Source: IOR16 sp963521065
Lineage (GTDB): Bacteria > Bacillota > Clostridia > Peptostreptococcales > Anaerovoracaceae
NCBI GenBank assembly: GCA_963521065.1
Contig: CAUQTI010000007.1
Location: 1 to 64,000 of the forward strand
Direction: 5' to 3'
Length of the DNA stretch: 64,000 bases
In this document: in pieces, positions 32,319 through 41,176 of the stretch
Layout: every line of letters starts with the position of its first letter
Position numbering within the stretch: position 1 is the first letter of the stretch
Notes under the pieces: generated by a model
The model's database searches: none
Seen by the model: the letters and a program-made list of their open reading frames with translations, nothing else
What the model was told of the DNA's origin: nothing
Position numbers and translations under genes: made by a program

Positions 32319-32837
32319 ATTATCAAGGAGAATCAAATCAACGAAGAAATTCGTGAAAAAGAAGTAAGACTGATTAGTACGGATGGAACCCAGCTGGGAG
32401 TTGTGAGTATACAGGAAGCGATGGATTTAGCCAATGAAGCAAAATTAGACTTGGTTAATATTTCGCCGAATGCAAAGCCGCCGGTTTGCAAGATTTTAGA
32501 TTATGGAAAATATAGATACGAGCTCCAGAAAAAAGAAAAAGAAGCAAAGAAAAAACAGAAAATTATTCAAGTAAAGGAAATTCGTTTGAGTACCTTTATT
32601 GAAGAGCATGATCTTGCAGTGAAAGCACATAACGCTGAAAAGTTCTTGAAAGACGGAGATAAAGTGAAAGTGAGTCTTCGTTTTAAAGGAAGAGAAAAGG
32701 GTTATTCCAGTGTTGGGCAAAGTGTCATGGAAAAATTTTATGAGATTGTTTCTGAAATCAGCGTTCAGGAGAAAAAGCCGGAGTTTGAAGGGCGAAGCCT
32801 GTATATGATTTTAGCACCGAAAACCGATAATAGATAA
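32319..32837 (+). CDS. infC: Translation initiation factor IF-3 (AUU start)
   Basis: A 172-residue IF-3. The frame is open well upstream of the GTG at 32403, and the conserved N-terminus (KENQINEEIREKEVRLIS) is encoded there. The only sensible start is ATT at 32319, eight bases after AGGAGGT. ATT starts are a known hallmark of infC: IF-3 discriminates against the AUU start and so limits its own synthesis. The N-terminal domain (about 1-75), a Lys-rich linker helix (about 76-92) and the C-terminal domain (about 95-172) are complete. IF-3 prevents premature 50S joining and checks start-codon pairing on the 30S subunit. Confidence 0.95.
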   Translation: MIKENQINEEIREKEVRLISTDGTQLGVVSIQEAMDLANEAKLDLVNISPNAKPPVCKILDYGKYRYELQKKEKEAKKKQKIIQVKEIRLSTFIEEHDLAVKAHNAEKFLKDGDKVKVSLRFKGREKGYSSVGQSVMEKFYEIVSEISVQEKKPEFEGRSLYMILAPKTDNR

Positions 32838-32855
32838 ATTAGGAGGAATTTTGAG

Positions 32856-33050
32856 ATGGCAAAGATGAAATCCCATAGAGGAGCAATGAAACGATTCAAG
32901 GTAACTGGTACCGGAAAAGTTACAAGACATAAGGCATACAAGAGCCACATTCTTACAAAGAAGAGCACGAAGAGAAAAAGAGGCTTAAGAAAATCTACGA
33001 TACTTGGAAGTGCAGATCACAAGAGAATTAAGTCTGTATTGAATGTGTAA
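32856..33050 (+). CDS. rpmI: Ribosomal protein L35
   Basis: A 64-residue, strongly basic 50S protein with the family pattern KMKSHRGAMKRFKVTGTGKV and HILTKKSTKRKRGLRK. It has a TTAGGAGG site, lies 18 bp after infC and 19 bp before rplT, in the standard gene order. Length is normal. Confidence 0.98.
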   Translation: MAKMKSHRGAMKRFKVTGTGKVTRHKAYKSHILTKKSTKRKRGLRKSTILGSADHKRIKSVLNV

Positions 33051-33069
33051 TATTAGGAGGTAAGAAACG

Positions 33070-33426
33070 ATGGCAAGAGTAAAAAGAGGAATGAATTCCA
33101 AGAAGAGACATAAGAAAATATTAAAATTAGCAAAAGGTTTTTACGGCGCAAAGAGTAAGATTTTCCGTGCAGCAAATCCTGCAGTTATGAGATCACTTCG
33201 TTCTGCTTATGTAGGAAGAAAGAACAAGAAGAGAGAATATAGAAGACTTTGGATTGCTAGAATCAATGCAGCTGCTAGAATGAACGATATTTCTTACAGC
33301 AAGCTGATGAACGGATTAAAGGTATCTGGACTTGAAGTAAATCGTAAAATGCTTTCCGAGATGGCAATTTATGATCCGAAAGGCTTCACACAGTTAGTGG
33401 AAACTGCAAAAAAAGCAATAAAATAA
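33070..33426 (+). CDS. rplT: Ribosomal protein L20
   Basis: A 118-residue protein of normal length with the conserved MARVKRGMNSKKRHKKILKLAKGF start and the AARMNDISYSKLMNGLK block. It binds domain I/II of 23S rRNA early in 50S assembly. It is also the expected effector of the leader at 32166-32318, which it represses. Strong TTAGGAGG site. No clear terminator separates it from the spoIIG promoter region. Confidence 0.98.
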   Translation: MARVKRGMNSKKRHKKILKLAKGFYGAKSKIFRAANPAVMRSLRSAYVGRKNKKREYRRLWIARINAAARMNDISYSKLMNGLKVSGLEVNRKMLSEMAIYDPKGFTQLVETAKKAIK

Positions 33427-33443
33427 GAACGAAGAAAGAAAGG

Positions 33444-33491
33444 TTCGACAATACCTTTTGACAAAAACACCCCCCTGAAACGAGCTATAAT
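33444..33491 (+). promoter_or_regulatory. Spo0A-type spoIIG promoter with 22-bp spacer
   Basis: A consensus 0A box in reverse orientation, TTCGACA (33444-33450), lies upstream of perfect TTGACA (33458-33463) and perfect TATAAT (33486-33491). The elements are 22 bp apart, too far for unaided sigma-A RNA polymerase. A one-mismatch 0A box, TTTGACA (33457-33463), overlaps the -35 element. This is the same architecture as the Bacillus subtilis spoIIG promoter, which needs phosphorylated Spo0A. The leader to spoIIGA is about 30 nt. Confidence 0.85.
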
Positions 33492-33527
33492 CGTAAGAGA
33501 GATGAGCCGGGAAGGGGGGTTTTTTAT

Positions 33528-34448
33528 ATGGTTATTTACGGAGAGTATCTCTTTCTTGAAAATTTTATTACCGGATATCTGATTTTGAGATTAACTGGAA
33601 AAATCTGCGGCTTTCTGGCCTTAACGAGGCGTATGCTCTTCGGAAGCAGTCTCTGTGGTATCTATTCTTTTGTTTTGTTCATTGAAGGGATGCCTGTTCT
33701 TTTTTCCATTGCGTGCAAGGTGCTTTTCTCCATACTGCTGGTGCGCAGTGTATTTGGGAAAAAAGAAAAAGTGCAATTTCGAAAAGCTGTTTTGGTATTT
33801 TATTTAGTCAGCTTTGCAATGGGCGGAATTACAATCGGCATGATGTATTTTGTCGGTGTGTCTGGTGTGACAAATAACAGCAGTCTTTACATAGAGCAAG
33901 TAACTTACCTTAATATTTTACTGGGATGCGCAACGGCCTATTTGATATTGCGACGATTTTCGGATTTTATAAAAGGCAGGCAGCTTGACCAATCCGGTGT
34001 GATTGCAAAAGTAGAAATTACATTGGATGGAAAAACAGCACTTTTACGCGGCATGGTGGATACAGGCAACTTCTTGTCAGATCCATGCACTGGAAAACCG
34101 GTGTTTTTAATTGAGCTAGATGCCCTTTTACCGCTGCTTTCGGAAAGGGCCGCCGATTTATTGCGCCAAGAGAAAAAACCTCTCGCTGTCTACGAGAAGC
34201 TGAAAGAAGAGAAGCTGATGAAAAGACTGCGCCTGATTCCATATGAAGGCGTAGGAAGTGGAAATGGACTTCTTTTGGGGGTCAAGCCAGACAAAATCAC
34301 AATTTTAAAAGAAGGAGCAGAGCCAGAATCCGAGGATGTAATTTTAGGGATTTACAGGGGAACCTTTGGAAGAAGCTGGAGCGAAGAACGCTATTCGGTA
34401 TTGATGCATCCGATGGCAATGGAAAGGGGTATTGCTTGTCATGTTTAA
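33528..34448 (+). CDS. spoIIGA: Pro-sigma-E processing protease SpoIIGA
   Basis: A 306-residue membrane-bound aspartic protease. Five hydrophobic segments fill about residues 1-145. The C-terminal protease domain has the active-site motif MVDTGNFLSDP with D178, and shows the family segment VEITLDGKTALLRG before it. SpoIIGA works as a dimer in the mother-cell membrane at the septum and, after the SpoIIR signal from the forespore, removes the pro-sequence of sigma-E. An AAGGGGGG site precedes the ATG. The stop overlaps the start of sigE by eight bases. Confidence 0.95.
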   Translation: MVIYGEYLFLENFITGYLILRLTGKICGFLALTRRMLFGSSLCGIYSFVLFIEGMPVLFSIACKVLFSILLVRSVFGKKEKVQFRKAVLVFYLVSFAMGGITIGMMYFVGVSGVTNNSSLYIEQVTYLNILLGCATAYLILRRFSDFIKGRQLDQSGVIAKVEITLDGKTALLRGMVDTGNFLSDPCTGKPVFLIELDALLPLLSERAADLLRQEKKPLAVYEKLKEEKLMKRLRLIPYEGVGSGNGLLLGVKPDKITILKEGAEPESEDVILGIYRGTFGRSWSEERYSVLMHPMAMERGIACHV

Positions 34449-35166
34449 GAGAATGACAAAGTTCATAAACTGGACTTTAAATCAACTGATATGGTTTTTC
34501 TTCCATTATAGGAAGAGAAAAGTATTTTACATAGGAGGAAGTGATGTGCTCCCGCCGCCTTTGTCTGCAGAGGAAGAGGCGGAATTGATGGAACAAATGG
34601 AAACCAATACCGATGCGGTTCGAACTATTTTGATTGAGCGAAACTTGAGGCTTGTCGTTTATATTGCAAAAAAGTTTGAAAATGCGGGCGTCAATATTGA
34701 AGATTTGATTTCAATCGGAACTATAGGCCTCATCAAAGCGGTGAATACCTTTAAAAAGGATAAGAACATCAAATTAGCGACGTATGCATCAAGATGTATT
34801 GAAAATGAGATTTTGATGCATTTAAGGAGAACCAGCAAGAACCGGACAGAGGTTTCCTTTGACGAGCCGTTGAATGTCGACTGGGATGGCAATGAGTTGC
34901 TTCTTTCAGACATTCTCGGAACGGATACCGATATTGTGTACAATCACATTGAGGAAGAAGTGAATCGAAATCTATTAATTTATGCGCTGAAACAGCTAAG
35001 CTCCAGAGAACGCAAGATTATGGAAATGCGTTTTGGATTAATCAATGGACATGAGATGACACAAAAAGAAGTTGCAGATTTTATGGGGATTTCACAATCC
35101 TATATTTCCAGGCTGGAAAAGAAAATAATTTCTCGCCTTCAAAAGGAAATTAAGAAGCTGGGATAG
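34441..35166 (+). CDS. sigE: Sporulation sigma factor SigE (pro-form)
   Basis: A 241-residue sigma-70-family factor of the early mother cell. The N-terminal pro-sequence (about 1-27, hydrophobic LNQLIWFFFHYRKRK) precedes the conserved VFYIGGSDVLPPPLS, where SpoIIGA cleaves. Region 2 has IEDLISIGTIGLIKAVNTF and KLATYASRCIENEILM. Region 4 ends in the GISQSYISRLEKKI helix-turn-helix. The start at 34441 (AAAGGGG eleven bases upstream) was chosen over a TTG at 34432, which is too close to that site. Likely targets in this window are sigK and ylmC, both of which have SigE-like promoters. Confidence 0.96.
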   Translation: MFKRMTKFINWTLNQLIWFFFHYRKRKVFYIGGSDVLPPPLSAEEEAELMEQMETNTDAVRTILIERNLRLVVYIAKKFENAGVNIEDLISIGTIGLIKAVNTFKKDKNIKLATYASRCIENEILMHLRRTSKNRTEVSFDEPLNVDWDGNELLLSDILGTDTDIVYNHIEEEVNRNLLIYALKQLSSRERKIMEMRFGLINGHEMTQKEVADFMGISQSYISRLEKKIISRLQKEIKKLG

Positions 35167-35255
35167 AATAAAATTCCCAGTCATTGTACATAAATAATAA
35201 GGACGATGCATTATGCTTTGGGGGACAAAACAAGAAATGCGGAGGACCTTTTTTC

Positions 35256-36026
35256 ATGGCAGGCAAAGTAGAAATTTGCGGTGTGAATACATCAAAACTT
35301 CCGGTTTATAAAGACGCGGAAATGAAGAGGATGATTGAAAAAATCAAAGGGGGGGATAAACAGACAAGAGACGAGTTTATTAGAGGGAATCTGCGATTGG
35401 TATTAAGTGTGATTCAGAGGTTCAATAACCGGGGTGAAAATTCCGATGATTTATTCCAAGTAGGATGTATTGGATTGATAAAAGCCTTAGATAATTTTGA
35501 TACTGCACATGAGGTGAAATTTTCCACATATGCGGTGCCGATGATTATTGGAGAGATTCGGCGGTATCTAAGAGATAATAACGCCATTCGTGTTAGCCGC
35601 TCTTTAAGAGATACTGCATATAAAGCCTTGCAGGCAAAAGAACAGCTGATGCGCAGAAATCAGAGAGAAGCGACTGTGATGGAAATTGCGACAGAGCTTG
35701 ATATTCCGAGGGAAGATGTAGTCTTAGCCCTTGACTCTATTCAGGAGCCAATCTCATTATTTGAGCCTGTTTTTCACGATGACGGCGATGCCATCTATGT
35801 AATGGATCAGGTGCGTGACACGAAAAATACAGATGCACATTGGGTAGAAAATCTTTCTTTGTCAGAAGCGATGAAAAAGCTGACATTGAGAGAACGTCAT
35901 ATATTAACAATGCGTTTTTTCGATGGAAAAACCCAGATGGAAGTTGCGGATGAAATTGGAATCAGCCAAGCACAGGTTTCCAGGCTGGAAAAAGGAGCAT
36001 TGGAAAAAATGCGAAGACAGCTGTAA
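35256..36026 (+). CDS. sigG: Sporulation sigma factor SigG
   Basis: A 256-residue late forespore sigma factor. The N-terminal VEICGVNTSKLPV block is diagnostic for SigG. Region 2 (NGRLVLSVIQRFNNRGE-like, DDLFQVGCIGLIKALDNF, KFSTYAVPMIIGEIRRYLRDN) and region 4 (GISQAQVSRLEKGAL) are intact. The start at 35256 follows GGAGGA at ten bases; the frame stays open upstream to 35184 but that part is not conserved. It lies 90 bp after sigE, the standard order. An extra forespore promoter is expected in that gap in other species; none was clearly visible here. A terminator follows. Confidence 0.96.
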   Translation: MAGKVEICGVNTSKLPVYKDAEMKRMIEKIKGGDKQTRDEFIRGNLRLVLSVIQRFNNRGENSDDLFQVGCIGLIKALDNFDTAHEVKFSTYAVPMIIGEIRRYLRDNNAIRVSRSLRDTAYKALQAKEQLMRRNQREATVMEIATELDIPREDVVLALDSIQEPISLFEPVFHDDGDAIYVMDQVRDTKNTDAHWVENLSLSEAMKKLTLRERHILTMRFFDGKTQMEVADEIGISQAQVSRLEKGALEKMRRQL

Positions 36027-36045
36027 AAAATAAAGCAGATTGCAA

Positions 36046-36071
36046 TGACGCCCTTTAGAGGGCGTTATTTT
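36046..36071 (+). terminator. Terminator of the spoIIG-sigG operon
   Basis: ACGCCC / GGGCGT stem with a 6-nt loop, followed by TATTTTC. Confidence 0.85.
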
Positions 36072-36239
36072 CATGTGCTGAAAAATAGTTCTTGAGAAAA
36101 CCAGACCGTTACACAAGCAGATTTGCGAGCGTGGTTAAAAATTATTTAGTGATGCGGCTTTAAAGTAATAGAATCCATGCAGTGTTTTTGGTAAGATAAA
36201 AGCAGATGCAAAAATTGAATGAGATAATGGAGTTTGTCT

Positions 36240-37616
36240 ATGTTTACATTAATATCTAGAAGTAAATATCTGCACCAAGAGAGTGGTTTCTACCGAAAAG
36301 CGCTGTTCATTGCGGTCCCGATTGTACTGCAAAATATGATTAGCATTGGCTTGAATATTATTGATACCCTGATGGTGGGGCGCGTTGGTGTCTTGGAGCT
36401 GGCGGCGGTCGGAGCCGGAAATCAAATTTATTTTGTTTTTACTACGATATGTTATGGTATTTTCAGCGGAGCGGCCGTTTATACGGCACAGTATTGGGGC
36501 GTTAAGGACATCAAGAGTATTCGCAGAGTGCTGGGAATTGATTATGTAGTGGCGCTTATCATGGCAGGAGCTATCGTTTCTTTGGTTTGGCTTTTTGCGC
36601 CGCACATTTTATGGCTTTTTGCAAGAGACACTGCTGTCATTTCTCTCGGAAGCCAATATCTTAGGATTGCATGTTTCTCCTATTTATTTACCGCCGTCTC
36701 TTTTGCGATTAATTACAATTGCAGATCAATCCAGAAACTGCGTGTGCCAACACTGATCAATGCCATTGCATTGCTTATCAATACGGTATTAAATTATGGA
36801 CTGATTTATGGAAAATTGGGGTTTCCGGAGATGGGGGTGAGAGGGGCTGCTATTGCAACTGTGATTGCGAGAGTATTAGAGACATTTGCGTTGCTCACAT
36901 ATATTTACACAAACAAGGAACATCCTCTTGCGGGAAAGCTACAAGAGCTTTTTTCTTTTAACCGTGCATTGTTTAAAAAAGTAATGAAAACAGCAATACC
37001 AGTTGTGATTTCAGAAGGTGGATGGAGCATTGCAACGACTTTGACCTTCATTGCATACGGGATTTTAGGGCCGTCTGCTTTCGCTGTCGTGCAGGTAGCC
37101 TCTGTAGTGAACGAGTTTTTTCAATCCTTTTTCTTCGGTGTAGGAAATGCCGCTGCTGTTATGCTGGGCGAAGCCTTAGGCCGTGGAGAGACGGAAAAAG
37201 CAGAAAGCTACAGCCGCTCTTTTTTAAGCGTGTTGTTTGTAATGAGCGTAATTGTGATGGTGTTTTTAATTTCAGTAAGAGGTGGGATTGCAGGCTTGTA
37301 TCAATTTGATACTCTGACATCAGAATTGCTTTTAAGCACCCTTTTGGTATGGTCCTTATTCTTGGGTCCTAAGATGATTGTATATGTGCTTGTTTGCGGT
37401 ATTTTAAGGTCAGGAGGGGATACACAGTACACGATGGTATTCGACATGGCAGGGAATTGGCTGATTGGAGTGCCGCTTGCCTTCTTAGGAGTTCTCGTTT
37501 TTCACCTTTCGCTTCCGATGGCAGTCGCGCTTTCCTCTTTTAGTGAACTTGTGAAAGCCGTCATCTTTTGGAAGCGATACAAGAGTAAAAAATGGATTCG
37601 TGTGTTGATTGCGTAG
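36240..37616 (+). CDS. MATE family efflux transporter
   Basis: A 458-residue integral membrane protein with twelve predicted transmembrane segments in two six-helix halves, the normal MATE size. The first half has the typical FIAVPIVLQNMISIGLNIIDTLMVGRVG segment, and the second starts near IPVVISEGGWS. MATE pumps export cationic drugs or metabolites by Na+ or H+ antiport; the substrate is unknown. The start at 36240 follows GGAG at seven bases; a TTG two codons upstream is less likely. It is convergent with the NhaC-type gene, with six bases between stop codons and no visible terminator. Confidence 0.93.
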   Translation: MFTLISRSKYLHQESGFYRKALFIAVPIVLQNMISIGLNIIDTLMVGRVGVLELAAVGAGNQIYFVFTTICYGIFSGAAVYTAQYWGVKDIKSIRRVLGIDYVVALIMAGAIVSLVWLFAPHILWLFARDTAVISLGSQYLRIACFSYLFTAVSFAINYNCRSIQKLRVPTLINAIALLINTVLNYGLIYGKLGFPEMGVRGAAIATVIARVLETFALLTYIYTNKEHPLAGKLQELFSFNRALFKKVMKTAIPVVISEGGWSIATTLTFIAYGILGPSAFAVVQVASVVNEFFQSFFFGVGNAAAVMLGEALGRGETEKAESYSRSFLSVLFVMSVIVMVFLISVRGGIAGLYQFDTLTSELLLSTLLVWSLFLGPKMIVYVLVCGILRSGGDTQYTMVFDMAGNWLIGVPLAFLGVLVFHLSLPMAVALSSFSELVKAVIFWKRYKSKKWIRVLIA

Positions 37617-37622
37617 CAGCAA

Positions 37623-38942
37623 TTATTGCACCTTTGCTTTTCCGCTAATGGGGAAGAACAGAAATGAAAAAAGAGGAATGCTATACAAATAAACTGCGAA
37701 AGGAAGATAAGAGGCCCCGTGTACGCCTAGCATAGAAATGGGAACAAAGGAGGCGACGCACCAGGGAATTAAACCTGCAACAACCAAGGTGCTATTCGCG
37801 ATATCCAGTGCAAATTGATTTTGCTCTGTTTCCTTATAGCAAGGCTTCATGATATCTCTTGTCACAATGGTAGCAATGGTTTGATTGCAGCCGAATGCAC
37901 AAGATAATACACCGATGATTGCAGTTAATCCGAAGCGATGCCGCGCTGAGTGATTGTATTTTTGAATGAAAGCCTCGAGATTCTCAAATGCGTGGATTCC
38001 TTCGAACAGACCGGCGAGCGAGCAGGAAATAAACAACATGATATAGGTGATTAGCATAGAACGGATTCCGCCGCTGGACAGGACTCCTGCCAACGGTCCA
38101 CTCTTAAATGTAACACCAAGCACCATCCCTTTCAATACAGAAAAGGCATCTGAGCCCTGAGAAAAAAGACTGAGAAAAAAGGCGGCTAAGATACTCGCCA
38201 GCATAGAGGTTTTTACTCCAAGCTTTAAAATCGGAAGAAAAAACAGTAAGATTGCAGGGAGCAGCATCAGAGGAGATATGACAAAAACCTCTTTTAAGTT
38301 GTTTGAAAGGGGACTATCAACTAATTCTAAAGGATAAAAAATAGAAAAAATACCGAAAAATAAAATGGAGAAAGACATGGGCAAAATACAAGAGATGCTC
38401 ATGTTTTTTACATTGCTCATATGATCTGCATTTGTCACACTTGCAGTCAGAGCCGCCGCGGAGGAAACCGGAGAGCCGCGGTCTCCAAAATAGATACCGG
38501 ACATGATTGCGCCGGTCATGAGAGAAAGCGGGATATTTCCACTTCTTGCAAGCGTAATCAGTGCAATTCCCATTGTACTGACCGCGCCGAAAGAGCTGCC
38601 GATCAAAAAGGAAATAAGAGAACAAATTAGGAAGGAAAAAAGTATAAACCAGTTTGGTGCAATATAATTCAAGCAATAATACATTAAGGAAGGGAGCGTC
38701 CCTGCGGTAATCCACACGCTCATAATACTGCCGATCAGAAGAAAAATCTGCAGGATGAGAAAAGAACGCTTGCCCCCTTTATAAGACATTGCGAGGATTT
38801 CTTTGTTACTTTTTCCCTTTCTCTTGGCAATCCAGGCGAAGATGAGCCAGCATGCTGAAAGTGTATACCCCAGGAAAAAGCCCTTCTGTACCGTAAGCAT
38901 GAGAAGAAGAAAACAAACAATCAATCCAGTCAATATGTCCAT
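37623..38942 (-). CDS. NhaC family Na+/H+ antiporter
   Basis: A 439-residue membrane protein with about eleven transmembrane segments. The family block SGIYFGDRGSPVSSAAALTASVTNADH corresponds to the FGDKxSPLSxTT region of NhaC-type antiporters. Some members instead exchange malate/lactate or other organic solutes, so ion specificity is uncertain. It starts 18 bp downstream of prfC on the same strand and is probably co-transcribed. A GAAAGG site lies nine bases before the ATG. Confidence 0.87.
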   Translation of the reverse strand: MDILTGLIVCFLLLMLTVQKGFFLGYTLSACWLIFAWIAKRKGKSNKEILAMSYKGGKRSFLILQIFLLIGSIMSVWITAGTLPSLMYYCLNYIAPNWFILFSFLICSLISFLIGSSFGAVSTMGIALITLARSGNIPLSLMTGAIMSGIYFGDRGSPVSSAAALTASVTNADHMSNVKNMSISCILPMSFSILFFGIFSIFYPLELVDSPLSNNLKEVFVISPLMLLPAILLFFLPILKLGVKTSMLASILAAFFLSLFSQGSDAFSVLKGMVLGVTFKSGPLAGVLSSGGIRSMLITYIMLFISCSLAGLFEGIHAFENLEAFIQKYNHSARHRFGLTAIIGVLSCAFGCNQTIATIVTRDIMKPCYKETEQNQFALDIANSTLVVAGLIPWCVASFVPISMLGVHGASYLPFAVYLYSIPLFSFLFFPISGKAKVQ

Positions 38943-38960
38943 GAGAAGATGCCTTTCTAT

Positions 38961-40553
38961 TTATACTGTGAGCGTATCGTTTACATCCAAAGCTTCAATC
39001 AGCTCGATGTCCTTATAGCGTTCAATAAAATAATTTAAGGTAAATTGATTTGCAAAAAGGATCAAAGGACGCTCATAATGATCGAAAACCAGCATGCATC
39101 TGGAATCCATGCATTGTTTCGCAAGCTCCAGCTGCTCCGGTTTAATCCATCTTGCAACATTAAAGTCAAGGCTTTGCATTCGAATATCGGCATTATATTC
39201 GTTTCTTAGACGATAGTCAAATACTTCAAATTGGAGGACTCCGACTGCACCGATGATGACTTCGTTATATAGGTTTCGGTATACCTGAATCGCGCCTTCC
39301 TGTCCAAGCTGCGACACTCCTTTTTGGAAATGCTTTGCTTTTAATGAATTAACAGGGGTAACCAAAGAAAATAATTCCGGAGGGAAGGTGGGCAGCGGTT
39401 CAAAAAAAAGTGGTTCTTTTGAAGTCGAAAGCGTATCTCCTATTTGATAATTTCCCGTATCATAGATTCCAATGACATCTCCAGCATATGCTTTATCAAT
39501 AGTCTCGCGTTCATTTGCCATAAGCTGTGTTGATTGACTCAGCTTAATTGGCTTTCCTGTCCGGGAAAGGGTTACGGTCATTCCACGTTCAAAAACGCCG
39601 GAGCAGATTCGCAAGAATGCCAGACGGTCACGGTGAGCGGGGTTCATATTCGCTTGAATCTTAAAAATAAAACCAGTAAAGCTTTCTTCGGAAGGCTGTA
39701 TTTGTCCGTTTGTTGTCTTTCTTGGGCCGGGAGCCGGAGAAAGATCAAGGAAATGATTTAAAAATGTTGTAACACCAAAGTCTGCAAGAGCAGATCCAAA
39801 GAAAACCGGAGAAAGCTTTCCTGCGCGAATTTTCTCTTCGTCAAATACGTTTCCTGCTCCGGAAATGAGTTCAATTTCCGTTCGGAGGCTTTCAAGATTG
39901 AAAGAGGAGAGCACAGCCTCCAGTTCAGGTCCGAAAACACCATCCTTTCCTAGCGCAATGGTTTCTTTTTGCTTATACAGATGCACCACATTTTCCAGGC
40001 GGTCGTAGATTCCTTGGAAATTCAGGCCGCAGCCAATTGGCCATGTAACGGCAACGGAGGGCATCCCAAGCACTTCCTCAAGCTCTTCCATTGCATCAAG
40101 AGGATCTTTTGCTTCACGATCAAATTTATTAATAAAGGTAAAAATCGGGATTTCTCGCATGCTGCAGACTTGAAAAAGCTTTTTTGTCTGTGCCTCAATT
40201 CCCTTTGCCCCGTCGATTACCATAACGGCGCTGTCCACAGATGTCAGAATGCGGTAGGTGTCTTCACCGAAATCATTGTGCCCGGGGGTATCCATAATGG
40301 AAATAACTTTTTCTTTGTAATGAAATTGCATAACGGAGGAGGTAACTGAAATGCCACGTTGTTTTTCAATTTCCATCCAGTCAGAGGTTGCAAATTTTGC
40401 ATTTCTTCTCGCTTTTACACTTCCGGCTTCTCGGATTGCACCGCCGTGAAGCAGTAGCTTTTCGGTCAATGTCGTTTTTCCGGCATCCGGGTGAGAAATA
40501 ATGCCAAAGATACGTCGTTTTTGTATTTCTCCTTGTAATTGTTGTTCTGTCAT
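38961..40553 (-). CDS. prfC: Peptide chain release factor 3
   Basis: A 530-residue GTPase that recycles RF1/RF2 from the ribosome after termination. G domain motifs: SHPDAGKT (about 20-27), DTPGHNDF, NKFDRE; the family-specific GGAIREAGSVKAR segment separates it from EF-G. Domains II and III follow (about 290-520), complete with normal length. It has an AAAGGA site, and its upstream region is shared divergently with ylmC. prfC is present in many but not all Firmicutes. Confidence 0.96.
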   Translation of the reverse strand: MTEQQLQGEIQKRRIFGIISHPDAGKTTLTEKLLLHGGAIREAGSVKARRNAKFATSDWMEIEKQRGISVTSSVMQFHYKEKVISIMDTPGHNDFGEDTYRILTSVDSAVMVIDGAKGIEAQTKKLFQVCSMREIPIFTFINKFDREAKDPLDAMEELEEVLGMPSVAVTWPIGCGLNFQGIYDRLENVVHLYKQKETIALGKDGVFGPELEAVLSSFNLESLRTEIELISGAGNVFDEEKIRAGKLSPVFFGSALADFGVTTFLNHFLDLSPAPGPRKTTNGQIQPSEESFTGFIFKIQANMNPAHRDRLAFLRICSGVFERGMTVTLSRTGKPIKLSQSTQLMANERETIDKAYAGDVIGIYDTGNYQIGDTLSTSKEPLFFEPLPTFPPELFSLVTPVNSLKAKHFQKGVSQLGQEGAIQVYRNLYNEVIIGAVGVLQFEVFDYRLRNEYNADIRMQSLDFNVARWIKPEQLELAKQCMDSRCMLVFDHYERPLILFANQFTLNYFIERYKDIELIEALDVNDTLTV

Positions 40554-40620
40554 ATTTATAAAAAATCCTTTCTGATTTAAAAGTCGTTTTCATATCTGAA
40601 AATTGACCATCAACATAATA

Positions 40621-40649
40621 TCATATTTTAAAGCAATGTAACATATCTT
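40621..40649 (+). promoter_or_regulatory. SigE-like promoter for ylmC
   Basis: TCATATT (40621-40627) matches the SigE -35 consensus fully. After a 14-bp spacer, CATATCTT (40642-40649) matches the CATACAMT -10 at five of eight positions. The downstream gene belongs to a sporulation-linked family. Confidence 0.45.
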
Positions 40650-40742
40650 TATTATGAAATAAATACTATGAAATTAGTATAAAAAGAAAAATGAAGGAAG
40701 AAATAATTAAAATGTGCTGACTTGGCAGAGGAGGACGTTAAT

Positions 40743-41075
40743 ATGATAAGTACGCAAGACATCAAACAGAAGGAAGTCATTAATATCTATGACGGAAGGA
40801 GCTTAGGCTTTGTGGAAGATTTGGAAGTCAATTTAGAAAAGGGAACAATAGAAGGGATTATCGTACCGATACAACGCAGCTTTTTTTCATTTTTTGGACG
40901 AAATGACGAGCAAGTGATTAAGTGGAAGGATATTAAGAGAATCGGCGATGACGTAATACTGGTGGATGTGAGCAGCGGCTTTGAAGGTGAGTTCATTTAT
41001 ACCTCACAACATAAAAACAGAGGCATTAACATTAACTTAGAAGAAATGGATGAAAACCAAGAGACGGAGGAGTAA
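40743..41075 (+). CDS. YlmC/YmxH family PRC-barrel sporulation protein
   Basis: A 110-residue protein with one PRC-barrel domain (about 1-90: MISTQDIKQKEVINIYDGRSLGFVEDLEV, IVPIQRSFFSFFGRNDEQVIKWKDIKRIGDDVILV) and an acidic tail. This is the YlmC/YmxH family, conserved in endospore formers and often next to sigG or nrdR. The start at 40743 follows GAGGAGG at good spacing; a TTG at 40722 overlaps that region. Its molecular role is unknown. A SigE-like promoter lies upstream. Confidence 0.88.
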   Translation: MISTQDIKQKEVINIYDGRSLGFVEDLEVNLEKGTIEGIIVPIQRSFFSFFGRNDEQVIKWKDIKRIGDDVILVDVSSGFEGEFIYTSQHKNRGININLEEMDENQETEE

Positions 41076-41090
41076 GAAAAGAAAAGCCTT

Positions 41091-41110
41091 GCATAAATCG
41101 GCATAAATCG
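41091..41110 (+). repeat. Tandem 10-mer repeat before nrdR
   Basis: GCATAAATCG is present twice head to tail (41091-41100, 41101-41110), followed by a diverged third unit. It lies between ylmC and nrdR; it does not match an NrdR box. Confidence 0.5.
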
Positions 41111-41176
41111 GTAAAATCTAGGTAATACATGAATCGCAAGGAAGGCGGCTCGGCTGCCGGTAGAGGGGAGAGAACT

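Noticed and set aside
32403..32837. infC starting at GTG 32403
   Set aside because: Conserved IF-3 N-terminal residues are encoded upstream in frame and a strong AGGAGGT site points to ATT at 32319.
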